Source: Acetobacter farinalis
Lineage (GTDB): Bacteria; Pseudomonadota; Alphaproteobacteria; Acetobacterales; Acetobacteraceae
Reading direction: 5' to 3'
DNA length: 64,000 nucleotides
Assembly (NCBI RefSeq): GCF_026240015.1
Contig: NZ_JAPIUX010000004.1
Span: 1-64,000 of the forward strand
The position numbers and the translations under genes were made by a program. Shown here one piece after another: positions 8,227 to 17,698 of the stretch; the stretch's first letter is position 1; each line of letters opens with the position of its first letter. The notes under the pieces are model-generated. The model was not told the DNA's origin. It made no database searches and saw nothing but the letters and a program-made list of their open reading frames with translations.

Positions 8227-9285
8227 TTACGCGCCTGAAAAGGCTTTCCGCAAGGCGCGGCCACCCAGCCTGAGCGCCGCCTTGCCATTCGGCATAAGCG
8301 CGTAGAAATTCAGAAACCCATGCAGGGCTCCCCGAAAGCAGGTGTACTGCACGGGCACACCCGCCCGCGCCAGAGCCTGCGCATAGGCGGCTCCTTCATC
8401 GCGCATCGGGTCACATTCCGCCGTGACAATCACCGCAGGGGGTAAACCCGAAAGATCCGGGTTCAGACCGGGCACGAAACGTGGAGCCGTCCAGTCCTCC
8501 TCCCGCGCGATATACTGGGCTCCATACCACTGCATGGAGCCACGGGAGAGAAAATACCCCTCCCCATAAAGAGTATGGGACGGAAAAACCTGCGCGCCAT
8601 AAAGAGAAGGATAATACAGCACCTGCAAGACAGGCACCGGACCGCGCCCGGCAACGCCATCCTGCGCCAGAACCGCAGCCAGATTTCCTCCGGCACTATC
8701 CCCCGCCACAGCCACCTTCCCACCCCAGTGTTGCGCAGAACACTTCGCCAGCCAGTGAAGGGCCGACAGACTGTCATCCGCTGCGGCAGGGTAAGGATGT
8801 TCCGGGGCCAGACGATAATCGGGCAACAACACCGCCGCCCCTGAGCTCCGCGCCAGACGGCAGCAAATGCCATGATGTGAGTTCAGGCCGCAATGCACGA
8901 ACCCGCCCCCGTGCAGATACAGCACGGCACCCCTCACCCGCCCGTAGGGCAGATAAAGTCTGGCCCGCATGGGGCCGGACGCGCCGGGGATAGACAGGGA
9001 AACAACTTTCCTGACCCCCAGTGAGGACAGGCGCGTCGGGAAAGAGGGCGTATCCATCGCCTTGCGCAGAGCCGCCAGAAATGCGGCCTGTCTGGTCGCG
9101 TCATCCTCAGGCACAAGCAAAGAATTTGCCAAGGCGGATTCCGGGGAAGGTGCCGGGGTTTTTGCCCTGCGCCGCGCCGCCTGCCAGCGTATCCACCAGA
9201 GCAGAAGACGCGAGGACATATTAGGGCGGGCAGGAGCAGTCTGGACAGGTTCAGGCACGGCGCTCTCTCTCATGCCGCGCACCAT
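8227..9285 (-). CDS. Alpha/beta hydrolase, hormone-sensitive lipase (family IV) type esterase
   Basis: About 352 residues. The family IV signature is complete: oxyanion HGGG (125-128), nucleophile elbow GDSAGG with Ser197, the DYRLAPEHPYPA block, a catalytic aspartate in ECDPMRDEG and a histidine in LHGFLNF. The family cleaves short-chain esters; the natural substrate is unknown. I chose the ATG at 9285, preceded by GGAAA. ATGs at 9273 and 9219 are alternatives. A longer open frame to 9396 must be ignored because it runs into the divergent RNase P RNA gene. The residues before about 60 contain a hydrophobic/basic stretch (LLLWWIRWQAARRR) that may associate with membrane. Confidence 0.85.
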   Translation of the reverse strand: MVRGMRESAVPEPVQTAPARPNMSSRLLLWWIRWQAARRRAKTPAPSPESALANSLLVPEDDATRQAAFLAALRKAMDTPSFPTRLSSLGVRKVVSLSIPGASGPMRARLYLPYGRVRGAVLYLHGGGFVHCGLNSHHGICCRLARSSGAAVLLPDYRLAPEHPYPAAADDSLSALHWLAKCSAQHWGGKVAVAGDSAGGNLAAVLAQDGVAGRGPVPVLQVLYYPSLYGAQVFPSHTLYGEGYFLSRGSMQWYGAQYIAREEDWTAPRFVPGLNPDLSGLPPAVIVTAECDPMRDEGAAYAQALARAGVPVQYTCFRGALHGFLNFYALMPNGKAALRLGGRALRKAFSGA

Positions 9286-9365
9286 ACTGCATTTCCGGCC
9301 GTGCTGATACGATTCCGCCGGGCTTCCCCCTTGACCTGCCGTGCTGCCCGACGCAGGGTGGCGCC

Positions 9366-9779
<414 letters not shown>

Positions 9780-10093
9780 TCATCCTGTTTCTGCCTCATT
9801 TTCCCATGCCGCGCACACGGAACTCCCGATATTTGTTGATAAAACAAGAACATTTAAGGAATGAACAATGGCGCGGTCTTGTTCCGCTCTATTAGCCGGA
9901 TGCTTGTTCTCATCTCTACAGTTTCAATAAATACTTCATAAGTGGCGGTTTTCTGCTGTTTTTTCTGCCTTTTTAATTTGCGTCCCATGAAATCCCATGC
10001 TATCCCACAGAACACCATGAGAGTGGTGGATGCGGCTCTGTTCCCCGCTGTCATGTGAACGGAAAGGCCTGAATCAAAAGGACATCGTCTTAC
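9780..10093. other. AT-richer intergenic region carrying the dcw promoter area
   Basis: About 314 bp between rnpB and mraZ, clearly AT-richer than its surroundings. It contains several copies of CTTGTTC / GAACAA (at about 9849, 9863, 9881 and 9904) with no regular LexA spacing, a possible -10 TTTAAT at 9972-9977, and the MraZ box listed separately. No gene is supported here. Confidence 0.6.
9983..10017. promoter_or_regulatory. MraZ-binding repeats upstream of mraZ
   Basis: TCCCA occurs at 9983-9987, 9993-9997 and 10003-10007, exactly 10 bp apart. On the other strand this is TGGGA-N5-TGGGA-N5-TGGGA, the known MraZ operator pattern (TGGGN repeats with 5-nt spacers). A degenerate fourth copy (CACCA, i.e. 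TGGTG) is in register at 10013-10017. The cluster probably represses itself through MraZ here. Confidence 0.85.
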
Positions 10094-10579
10094 GTGAGTG
10101 TGTTTCTCGGCACGCATGAGAATCGGTTTGACGCCAAAGGGCGCGTCTCGATTCCTGCCGGGTTCCGCACTGTTCTGAAGGCGCAGCATACGGAAGGCGA
10201 TTCACTGGTGATCCTCCGCCCATCCCATACGATGCCCTGCATTGAAGCGTGGCCTGCCGGAGCGTTCTCCCGCCTTACGCAGCCGCTGGACCGGCTGGAC
10301 ATGTTTTCTGATGAGCATGATGATCTGGCCGCCGCCCTGTATGCCGATGCCTACCCGCTTGATCCTGACCGCGAAGGCCGCATCATCATCCCCGATTTTC
10401 TACGTGAGCATGCGGGCATTACGGAAAGCCCCCTTGTCTCTTTCATGGGTGTTGGCCGCACTTTTCAGATCTGGGAACCGGAAGCCGCCCGCCAGCGCCG
10501 CGCCGAAGCCCGCCAGCGCTCACGCCGCATCAGCATTCCCGCAGCGGCGCATGATGGTCCGGATGGAGGGGCTGCATGA
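10094..10579 (+). CDS. mraZ: Transcriptional regulator MraZ
   Basis: A 161-residue regulator of the dcw cluster with two AbrB-like half-domains, FLGTHENRFDAKGRVSIPAGFR at the N-terminus and LDPDREGRIIIPDFLREHAG in the second half, each carrying the conserved D-x(2-3)-GR motif. The family forms rings that bind TGGGN repeats; three perfect repeats lie 87 bp upstream. The start is a GTG at 10094 preceded by AAGGA. The C-terminal arginine/alanine-rich tail is a little longer than usual. The stop overlaps the rsmH start (ATGA). Confidence 0.95.
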   Translation: MSVFLGTHENRFDAKGRVSIPAGFRTVLKAQHTEGDSLVILRPSHTMPCIEAWPAGAFSRLTQPLDRLDMFSDEHDDLAAALYADAYPLDPDREGRIIIPDFLREHAGITESPLVSFMGVGRTFQIWEPEAARQRRAEARQRSRRISIPAAAHDGPDGGAA

Positions 10580-11631
10580 ATGCCCTGACCTCCCCCTCCG
10601 CACTGTTCTCCATTACCGGCGCAGCCGCTGACGCACCCCTTGGCGCGCCGATGCCGGGCCATGTGCCCGTCATGCTGGCCGAAGTGCTGGATACCCTCAC
10701 GCCCCGCGATGGCGATGCCATTCTGGACTGCACCTTTGGCGGAGGCGGCTATACCGCCGCCATCCTGAACCGTGCTGACTGCGCTGTCTGGGCCATTGAT
10801 CGTGACCCGGATGCCATTGCACGCGGGCACGCCATGGCGGCTGGCTTTACAGATGCCGCGGGCCAGCCCCGCCTGCACATGCTCCATGGCGGCTTTGGCA
10901 GCATGCAGGAACTGACCGAAGCGGCACAGGCTCCGGCGTTTGACGGCATTGTGCTGGATCTGGGCGTGTCATCCTTCCAGCTTGATGAAGCAGAGCGCGG
11001 CTTTTCCTTTCGCATGAATGGTCCGCTGGACATGCGTATGGCAAAAAGCGGCCCTTCCGCTGCGGATATCGTGAACACCGCGCCGGAAAGCGAGCTGGCC
11101 GATATTTTCCATTATTATGGAGAAGAACGGCATGCCCGCCGTGTGGCCCGTGCCATTGTGGCGGACCGCGTGGAAACACCGTTTGAAACAACCGCGCAAC
11201 TGGCTGAACTGATCCGCCGGATTGTGCCCTCAGACCGCTCCGGTATTGATGCCGCAACCCGCTCCTTTCAGGGGCTGCGCATTGCCGTGAACGATGAACT
11301 TGGTGAAATCGAGCGGGGCCTGACACAGGCTCTCGATCTGCTGGCACCGGGTGGGCGGCTGGTTGTTGTCTCCTTCCACTCACTGGAAGACCGCATTGCC
11401 AAACGCGTTATGGGTGCGGCAACCGGCAAAACAGCAAGTTTTTCACGTTATGACCCACGTGCGGCATTGACGAAGGCGGACGAACCCGCCTTTATCGCGC
11501 TCACCGGGAGGCCCCTCCGTCCTGGCGATGCTGAATGCGCCGCCAACCCGCGTGCCCGCAGTGCCCGCCTCCGCGCTGTTGCAAAACGTCCGACTGATGT
11601 GTCCTCATTCGGCAAAGGATTAACTCCATGA
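10576..11631 (+). CDS. rsmH: 16S rRNA (cytosine-1402 N4)-methyltransferase
   Basis: A 351-residue SAM-dependent methylase (old name MraW). It has the SAM site DCTFGGGGYT, the DLGVSSFQLDEAERGFSF block and the late motifs VVVSFHSLEDRIAKR, all conserved. It modifies C1402 in the ribosomal decoding centre. It is the standard second gene of dcw clusters, overlapping mraZ and ftsL by 4 bases each. Length is slightly above the usual 310 owing to a longer N-terminus (about 25 residues before the core). Confidence 0.96.
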   Translation: MNALTSPSALFSITGAAADAPLGAPMPGHVPVMLAEVLDTLTPRDGDAILDCTFGGGGYTAAILNRADCAVWAIDRDPDAIARGHAMAAGFTDAAGQPRLHMLHGGFGSMQELTEAAQAPAFDGIVLDLGVSSFQLDEAERGFSFRMNGPLDMRMAKSGPSAADIVNTAPESELADIFHYYGEERHARRVARAIVADRVETPFETTAQLAELIRRIVPSDRSGIDAATRSFQGLRIAVNDELGEIERGLTQALDLLAPGGRLVVVSFHSLEDRIAKRVMGAATGKTASFSRYDPRAALTKADEPAFIALTGRPLRPGDAECAANPRARSARLRAVAKRPTDVSSFGKGLTP

Positions 11632-12701
11632 TCCCCCGGCCCTTTACCTGCTGCTGTGCCGTTCTGGCCATTGCCTCGGGATTCTTCCTTTATACGAAGA
11701 AGCATCAGACCACGCTGCTGGACCAGCAGATTTCCAAGATTGTGTCGGACACGGAGCGCGTGCGCGCCCAGACCGCCATGCTGCGCACGGAGTGGGCTCT
11801 GGAGAACCAGCCTGAACGCTTGACGCGTCTGGCTGAACACCACCTGACCGGCCTGCATGCCATGGACCCGGCGCAGTTTGTGCGCATGGCGGATCTCTCC
11901 GCCAAGCTGCCCACCCCCGTACCGGCCACGAAACCCGCGGTTGCAGACCCGCGTGCAGGCATGATTGCCGCCACACTGGCGTCCGCCCAGCCCACGCCCT
12001 CTGCCACGGCCCCGGTTCCTGCCCCGCAGGCCGCACCCCGCCCGGCTGTTGTGGCCGTGGCGGAGGCCAAGCCGGCACATGTCGCGCCGCATCATGATAC
12101 CGTTGCGGAAGACGAAACTTCTCCGGCCCCGCGCGCTGTTGTGGCCGTGGCGGATGAGGCCCCGGCGCGCCCTGCCCCGGCTATGCGCGCTGTGGCGCAT
12201 CGTGCGCCGCGTCCGGTTATGGACGATGCAGAGGATGCTCCTGTACGCACCGCGCAGGTGCTGAGCGCACCCGCCGCGCGTGATGTCACGCCCCGGCCTG
12301 TCGCGCCTCGCCGCGCAGCCCCGCAGATTGCTGAGGCTGCACGGTCCAGCCAGCCAATCTTCCGCACGCCTGCGCCTGTTTCAGTCGCCAGCGTGACCCC
12401 GGCACAGCAGCCTGCACCGGTGACACGCCATGCGCAGAGCGCGCCGGTGAGCACCCGAGTAGCTGTTGCAGCGCCCAGAAACAGTGGGCCGGGAAACAGC
12501 GGACTGGACAGTGATGCGGAAACGCAGGTCCGGCACCCGCTGCCCGTTACGGTGGCGAGCTGGCATGCCGCCCGGCCGCGCCGTGTGGCCGCACCTTCAG
12601 CGGATTATGTTGAAGCGCGGGCCACAACGTCCTACAGCAGCGGCTCTCTCCTGAGCCACAGCGGTGATGCGTTGCCAGCCCCTGTGCCGATGACCAACTG
12701 A
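11628..12701 (+). CDS. ftsL: FtsL-like division protein with a very long Ala/Pro-rich tail
   Basis: A 357-residue protein at the ftsL position between rsmH and ftsI. One transmembrane segment (about 7-23) is followed by a short leucine-heptad region (LLDQQISKIVSDTERVRAQTAML, about 27-55) and the ERLTRLAEHHL block typical of FtsL. This core ends near residue 100. The remaining 250 or so residues are low complexity, rich in Ala, Pro, Val, Arg and His. FtsL normally has about 100 residues and joins FtsB and FtsQ to activate septal wall synthesis. Position and core support the call; the tail is unexplained. Confidence 0.8.
   Translation: MIPRPFTCCCAVLAIASGFFLYTKKHQTTLLDQQISKIVSDTERVRAQTAMLRTEWALENQPERLTRLAEHHLTGLHAMDPAQFVRMADLSAKLPTPVPATKPAVADPRAGMIAATLASAQPTPSATAPVPAPQAAPRPAVVAVAEAKPAHVAPHHDTVAEDETSPAPRAVVAVADEAPARPAPAMRAVAHRAPRPVMDDAEDAPVRTAQVLSAPAARDVTPRPVAPRRAAPQIAEAARSSQPIFRTPAPVSVASVTPAQQPAPVTRHAQSAPVSTRVAVAAPRNSGPGNSGLDSDAETQVRHPLPVTVASWHAARPRRVAAPSADYVEARATTSYSSGSLLSHSGDALPAPVPMTN
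12045..12154 (+). repeat. In-frame 20-bp direct repeat inside the FtsL tail
   Basis: The same 20 bases (gctgttgtggccgtggcgga) occur at 12045-12064 and 12135-12154, 90 bp apart, so the repeat is in frame and codes AVVAVA(E/D) both times. It suggests that the tail grew partly by duplication. Confidence 0.75.
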
Positions 12702-12735
12702 TTTTTCCCAGACGACAAGGTGACTTCACTCCGAT

Positions 12736-14787
12736 ATGGCCGTTTCGCCGCACGATTATGACGCCCCGCCCCCCGTCACGCGTACAGTGCGCGTAACGGG
12801 AGAAGATCTCCGTGCGCGTGCCCATCGGGACCAGATGCATGTCAGGCTGCTGGGCGTTGCAGGCGGGTTCTGCCTGATTTTTACAGTTGTCGCCATCAAG
12901 CTTTCCATCGCAACTGTTCTGCACCCCATGGCTCCGGAAAAGCGGCAGATTGCCTCGCAGATCCCGGAAATCCCGAAAATTGACCCCAAGGGCAGTCTGG
13001 CGGGAGATTTCTCCCTGCCGCAGGTGCACCGCGCCTCCATTATAGACCGCAATGGCCAGACGCTGGCGCTCTCCCTGCCGGTGGCGCAGGTCTATGCCAA
13101 CCCGCAGGAACTGATTGACCCACAGGATGTCACCAAAAAACTCAAAACAGTCCTGAAAGATCTGAACGAAGAAGAAACCACCCGCAGGCTCTCCCTGCCC
13201 AAGCAGTTTGTGTATATCGCCCGCAATATTACCCCGCAGCAGGAACTGGCCATCAACAGTATGGGCATTCCGGGCATCTATTTTGAACCGGGCGAGCGCC
13301 GTCACTACCCGCTGGGCAACATGGCAGCACAGATCATGGGCACCGTGGATATTGATGACCACGGCGTGGCGGGTGTTGAGCGGTTTTTTGACAAACGCCT
13401 GATGAGTGACCACCACGCACTGCGCCTTTCGCTGGACGTGCGTGTGCAGTCCGTGGTGCGGGACGAACTGGCAACCGCCATGAGCACCTTTCAGGCCATC
13501 GGGGCCTGCGCGATTGTAATGGATGTGCGCACGGGCGAAGTGATCGCCATGGTCAGCCTGCCTGATTATGACGCGAACGAATTTTCCCACGCCTCGAATG
13601 ATGCCCGCTTCAACCGCGCCGTAACGGGGCTGTACGAACCCGGTTCAACCTTCAAGCTGCAAACCGCCGCTATGGGGCTTGAAACCGGCACCATTCATAT
13701 CTGGGACCGGTTTTCTTCCATTCCCATCCATATCGGCCGCTTCACCATTTCGGATATGAAGAGTGACCACTTCGCACCGTGGATGACCCTGCCGGAAGTG
13801 ATGGCCTACTCCTCCAACCCGGCAGCGGCCCATATCGCGCTGGATGTCGGCGGCAAGCGGCAGGCGGAATGGTTCCACGACATGGGCTTTTTTGCTCCCG
13901 TGCCGATTGAACTGCCCGAAGCCGCACGCCCTCTGGTTCCGCATCAGTGGGGTATTTCCACCACCATGACTGTCGGCTTCGGGCACGGGATGGCGGAACC
14001 TCCGCTCTCCATCGTCCGTGGCACGGCAGCCACCGTCAATGGCGGGATCCTGATCACCCCGACCCTGCTTGAGAGAGAAGACGCCGCAACCGCAGCACCG
14101 CAGGAAGCCGCTCTTTCTCAGGGTGTGCAGACGGCCGCTCTGGAGCAGGCGGAAACCGACACAGGCAGCGCCAAAGCAGACAGCAGCAGTGATGCCCTGC
14201 CCACGCCGCAAGGGCCGCGCGTTCTGTCTGAAAAGGTCTCCGCTCTACTGCGCCGCCTGCTGCGTCTGGACGTTACCAGCGGCACGGGGCGCACGGCTGA
14301 ATCCCCCGGCTATTTTGTTGGCGGGAAAACCGGCACGGCGGAAAAAATCGGTCCGCATGGCGGCTACCTGAAGCATGTGAACATCTCGGCCTTTACAGGC
14401 ATTTTCCCGATGAACGCACCGCGCTACGCGGTGTATGTCATGCTGGACAGCCCAAAGCCCACACCGCAGACACACGGCTGGACCACCGCAGGCTGGAACG
14501 CCGCGCCAACTGTTTCCAAAATTGTCTCGCGTATCGGGCCGATGCTGCAAATCTTCCCTGATACAGCCCATGCCGCGCAGATTGATGCGAGCATGGCCAT
14601 CCCCATGCATCCGGCTGTGCCGCGTGGCGTGCGCCCGCTTGGCCCGGGGAATGACCCCGGAGACCCGCGCAAGGCCGAAGCCGAACACCGCGCCGCCAAA
14701 GCCGCGGAACGCAAGGCACTGGCGGACCAGAAAGCCGCGCTGAAAGCTGCCCAGAAAAAACAGGCTCAGGAAGTGATGGACGAATGA
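12736..14787 (+). CDS. ftsI: Septal peptidoglycan transpeptidase (class B PBP, FtsI/PBP3)
   Basis: A 683-residue class B penicillin-binding protein that cross-links septal peptidoglycan. A transmembrane segment lies at about 36-58, then the PBP dimer domain and the transpeptidase domain with S304-T-F-K307, S359-S-N361 and K531-T-G. Between the SxN and KTG motifs, about residues 448-492 form a low-complexity Ala/Gln/Ser/Asp insertion. The last 40 residues are a Lys/Ala-rich charged tail. The protein is about 100 residues longer than many FtsI. The start is 34 nt after ftsL with AAGGTGA upstream; the stop overlaps murE (ATGA). Confidence 0.94.
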   Translation: MAVSPHDYDAPPPVTRTVRVTGEDLRARAHRDQMHVRLLGVAGGFCLIFTVVAIKLSIATVLHPMAPEKRQIASQIPEIPKIDPKGSLAGDFSLPQVHRASIIDRNGQTLALSLPVAQVYANPQELIDPQDVTKKLKTVLKDLNEEETTRRLSLPKQFVYIARNITPQQELAINSMGIPGIYFEPGERRHYPLGNMAAQIMGTVDIDDHGVAGVERFFDKRLMSDHHALRLSLDVRVQSVVRDELATAMSTFQAIGACAIVMDVRTGEVIAMVSLPDYDANEFSHASNDARFNRAVTGLYEPGSTFKLQTAAMGLETGTIHIWDRFSSIPIHIGRFTISDMKSDHFAPWMTLPEVMAYSSNPAAAHIALDVGGKRQAEWFHDMGFFAPVPIELPEAARPLVPHQWGISTTMTVGFGHGMAEPPLSIVRGTAATVNGGILITPTLLEREDAATAAPQEAALSQGVQTAALEQAETDTGSAKADSSSDALPTPQGPRVLSEKVSALLRRLLRLDVTSGTGRTAESPGYFVGGKTGTAEKIGPHGGYLKHVNISAFTGIFPMNAPRYAVYVMLDSPKPTPQTHGWTTAGWNAAPTVSKIVSRIGPMLQIFPDTAHAAQIDASMAIPMHPAVPRGVRPLGPGNDPGDPRKAEAEHRAAKAAERKALADQKAALKAAQKKQAQEVMDE

Positions 14788-16316
14788 CCACCCGCCTTTC
14801 CACCCTTCTCCAGACTGTAAACCTTGCCGCGGCCGGGGGGCAGGATAATCCGGTTATCACCGCCATCACGTCAGACAGCCGCGCTGTAAAACCCGACACG
14901 CTCTTTGTTGCCCTGCCCGGCACCAAAGTGGATGGCCGGAGCTTTATTGCCGCCGCCGTGCAGAATGGAGCCGCCGCCGTGCTGGCTCCTGCTGGCACCG
15001 TCTGGCCCGAACAGGTGCCCGCCCGCCCGCTGGTGCCTGCTGAAAACCCCCGCCATGTTCTGGCGGTTCTGGCAACAGCTCTGGCTGGCCGCCAGCCTGA
15101 CTGCCTCGTGGCCATTACCGGCACCAATGGCAAAACCAGCACGACGGATTTCCTCCGCCAGCTCTGGGCGCTGCAGGGCTTCAAAGCCGCTGGCGTGGGC
15201 ACACTCGGCCTGACTGGCGTGACTGACCCGCGCATCACCATGCCCTCCCTCACCACGCCGGACCCTGTGGCGCTGGCCAACGGGCTGGCCGCACTGGCGC
15301 AGGCCGGGGTGGAGCATGTGGCGCTGGAAGCCTCCTCCCACGGGCTGGAGCAGGGGCGGCTGGATGGGCTGCACTTTTCCGCCGCCGGGTTTACCAATCT
15401 CACGCGGGACCATCTGGACTATCACGGCACGCTGGACGCCTACCGCTCCGCCAAGCTGAAACTGTTCGAAACCGTTCTGCCCGAAGGCGCACTGGCTGCC
15501 GCCAATGCGGATATGGAGGCTGAGACACTCTCGGCCCTTCAAGCCATTGCCGCACGGCGCGGGCTGACCCTGCGCCTGACAGGCGAGCGCGGCACCACCC
15601 TGCGCCTGCTGCGCCACACGCCGCTGCCTGCCGGGCAGGAACTGGAGCTGGATGTCTGCGGCCACCGCCAGACCGTCACGCTGGCGCTGCCGGGCCGTTT
15701 CCAGACTGATAACGCCCTTCTGGCTCTAGCCCTTGCCGCGCCGGACGACGCCGCCCTGCTGGATATGGTCTCACTGCTGCCGCAGTTGCACGGTGTGCGC
15801 GGGCGCATGGAACGCGCCGTGGTGCTGCCCAACGGTGCCAGCGCCTATGTGGATTACGCCCACACGCCCGATGCGCTTGCCCGCCTGCTCGCCTCCCTCC
15901 GCCCGCATGCCCACGGCAAGCTGGTGGTGGTTTTCGGCGCGGGCGGTGATCGCGACCGGGGGAAACGCCCCCTTATGGCGCAGGAAGCCGCACGCGGGGC
16001 GGACATTGCCATTATTACGGATGACAACCCCCGGACAGAAAATGCCGCCGCCATCCGTGCGGAAGTACGCACAGGCGCACCGGATGCACTTGAAATTGGC
16101 GGACGCAGGCAGGCTATTGCCGAAGCCCTGAGCCTGCTCGGCCCGGATGACGTGCTGGTTGTTGCCGGTAAAGGGCACGAGCAGGGGCAGATTATCGGCA
16201 CGGAAGTCCATCCGTTTGATGATGCCGCCGTGCTGCGCGAACTCGCCGGAGCCGGAACACAGGCGGGCTCCGGGCACCCGGCACCGCACACCCCAGCACA
16301 GGCAGACCGGGCATGA
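14784..16316 (+). CDS. murE: UDP-MurNAc-L-Ala-D-Glu:meso-diaminopimelate ligase
   Basis: A 510-residue cytoplasmic Mur ligase adding the third residue of the peptidoglycan stem. The ATP loop is TGTNGKTST (about 112-120). The substrate motif DNPR (in TDDNPRTENA) marks meso-diaminopimelate rather than lysine specificity, as expected for a Gram-negative. The three Mur domains are complete. The C-terminal 20 residues are Pro/His/Ala-rich and probably disordered. It overlaps ftsI and murF by 4 bases each. Confidence 0.96.
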   Translation: MTTRLSTLLQTVNLAAAGGQDNPVITAITSDSRAVKPDTLFVALPGTKVDGRSFIAAAVQNGAAAVLAPAGTVWPEQVPARPLVPAENPRHVLAVLATALAGRQPDCLVAITGTNGKTSTTDFLRQLWALQGFKAAGVGTLGLTGVTDPRITMPSLTTPDPVALANGLAALAQAGVEHVALEASSHGLEQGRLDGLHFSAAGFTNLTRDHLDYHGTLDAYRSAKLKLFETVLPEGALAAANADMEAETLSALQAIAARRGLTLRLTGERGTTLRLLRHTPLPAGQELELDVCGHRQTVTLALPGRFQTDNALLALALAAPDDAALLDMVSLLPQLHGVRGRMERAVVLPNGASAYVDYAHTPDALARLLASLRPHAHGKLVVVFGAGGDRDRGKRPLMAQEAARGADIAIITDDNPRTENAAAIRAEVRTGAPDALEIGGRRQAIAEALSLLGPDDVLVVAGKGHEQGQIIGTEVHPFDDAAVLRELAGAGTQAGSGHPAPHTPAQADRA

Positions 16317-17698
16317 CGGCACTCTGGACACGAGATGAACTGGAAGCCGCCACAGGCGGCACATTTGCAGGAGCCTGCACGCCGGTTGTCACGGGTATTT
16401 CCATTGATACCCGGACCCTCGCGCCCGGTGATCTGTTCGTCGCCCTGAAGGGGGACAACAGCGACGGCCATGCCCACATCACCACGGCGCTCGAAAAAGG
16501 GGCCGCCGCAGTGCTGGTGCATGAGACTGCGGGATGCACGGACCCGCGCCTGCTTGTGGTGGCTGATACGCTGAAGGGGCTACAGGACCTCGCCCGTGCC
16601 GCGCGCGCCCGCTTTACCGGAAAAATGGTGGCCGTAACCGGCAGCGTGGGAAAAACCACCACAAAGGATATGCTGCGCCTGTGCCTTGGGGCTCTTGGCC
16701 CCACCCATGCGGCGGAAGCCTCTTACAACAATCACTGGGGTGTTCCGCTGACACTGGCGCGCCTGCCGCGTGACGCCGCTTTCTGTGTCAGTGAAATCGG
16801 GATGAACCATCCGGGAGAAATCCTGCCACTGGCCCGCATGGTCCGTCCGGATATTGCCGTGATCACCACCATCGGGTCCGCACATCTGGGCTACATGGGC
16901 AGTCTAGACGCCATTGCGCAGGAAAAGGCCGAGCTGATTACCGCCCTGCCCACCGGCGGGGTGGCCATTGTGCCGGATGATGCCCACGGCCAGCCCTTTT
17001 TTACCGCTGCCGCCCGGCAAGCCAACGCAACCCTGTGGCATACCGGCCTGAAGCGCGACAGTTTTGTGCATCTCTCCGGGCTGAGCACGGTTGATGGGGG
17101 TAGCCACTTTACCGCCCATGCCGGCAGCCGCTCCGTGCCTGTCACGCTGCACGCACCGGGCACCCATCTGGCGCGCAATGCGCTGACAGCTCTGGCGGTT
17201 TGCGCTGCGCTGGGTGGGGATCTGAACAGTGCGGCTCAGGCACTGGCCAGCTTCCGCCCCGGCAAGGGGCGTGGCGCGCTGGCCCTGATTGCGGGCGGGG
17301 CTGTTACCCTGCTGGATGAAAGTTATAATGCCTCCTCCGCCTCCATCCGCGCGGCGCTGGATGTACTCCGTCATCTCCCGGCCACGCGCCGTATTGCCGT
17401 TCTGGGCGATATGCGTGAACTGGGAGATTTTTCCACCTCCGAGCATCAGGCTCTGGCCCAGCCAGCCGCCGAAAGTGCCGATCTTGTTTTCTGTTGCGGA
17501 CCCCATATGAAATCCCTTTTTGAAGCCCTGCCGAAAACGGCGCAGGGCGCCTGGGCGCAAGACGCCGCCACTCTGGCTCCTCTGGTCTGCGCGGCGCTGC
17601 GCAAGGGGGATGCCGTTCTGGTCAAGGGAAGTCTGGGCAGCCGGATGCGGGATGTCATTGCGGCCCTGAACGGCCTGAGCGCGGTGGAGCCTGCCTGA
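16313..17698 (+). CDS. murF: UDP-MurNAc-tripeptide:D-Ala-D-Ala ligase
   Basis: A 461-residue Mur ligase adding the D-Ala-D-Ala dipeptide made by Ddl (encoded further down the cluster). The ATP loop is TGSVGKTTTKD; the central block EASYNNHWGVPLTL and the C-terminal DESYNASSASIRAAL are characteristic of MurF. Length is normal. It overlaps murE by 4 bases and mraY by 1 base (TGATG). Confidence 0.96.
   Translation: MTALWTRDELEAATGGTFAGACTPVVTGISIDTRTLAPGDLFVALKGDNSDGHAHITTALEKGAAAVLVHETAGCTDPRLLVVADTLKGLQDLARAARARFTGKMVAVTGSVGKTTTKDMLRLCLGALGPTHAAEASYNNHWGVPLTLARLPRDAAFCVSEIGMNHPGEILPLARMVRPDIAVITTIGSAHLGYMGSLDAIAQEKAELITALPTGGVAIVPDDAHGQPFFTAAARQANATLWHTGLKRDSFVHLSGLSTVDGGSHFTAHAGSRSVPVTLHAPGTHLARNALTALAVCAALGGDLNSAAQALASFRPGKGRGALALIAGGAVTLLDESYNASSASIRAALDVLRHLPATRRIAVLGDMRELGDFSTSEHQALAQPAAESADLVFCCGPHMKSLFEALPKTAQGAWAQDAATLAPLVCAALRKGDAVLVKGSLGSRMRDVIAALNGLSAVEPA

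Noticed and set aside
9849..9913. Repeated CTTGTTC / GAACAA words upstream of mraZ as a LexA box
   Set aside because: Spacings are 11 and 21 bp, not the 7 bp needed for the alphaproteobacterial LexA operator.
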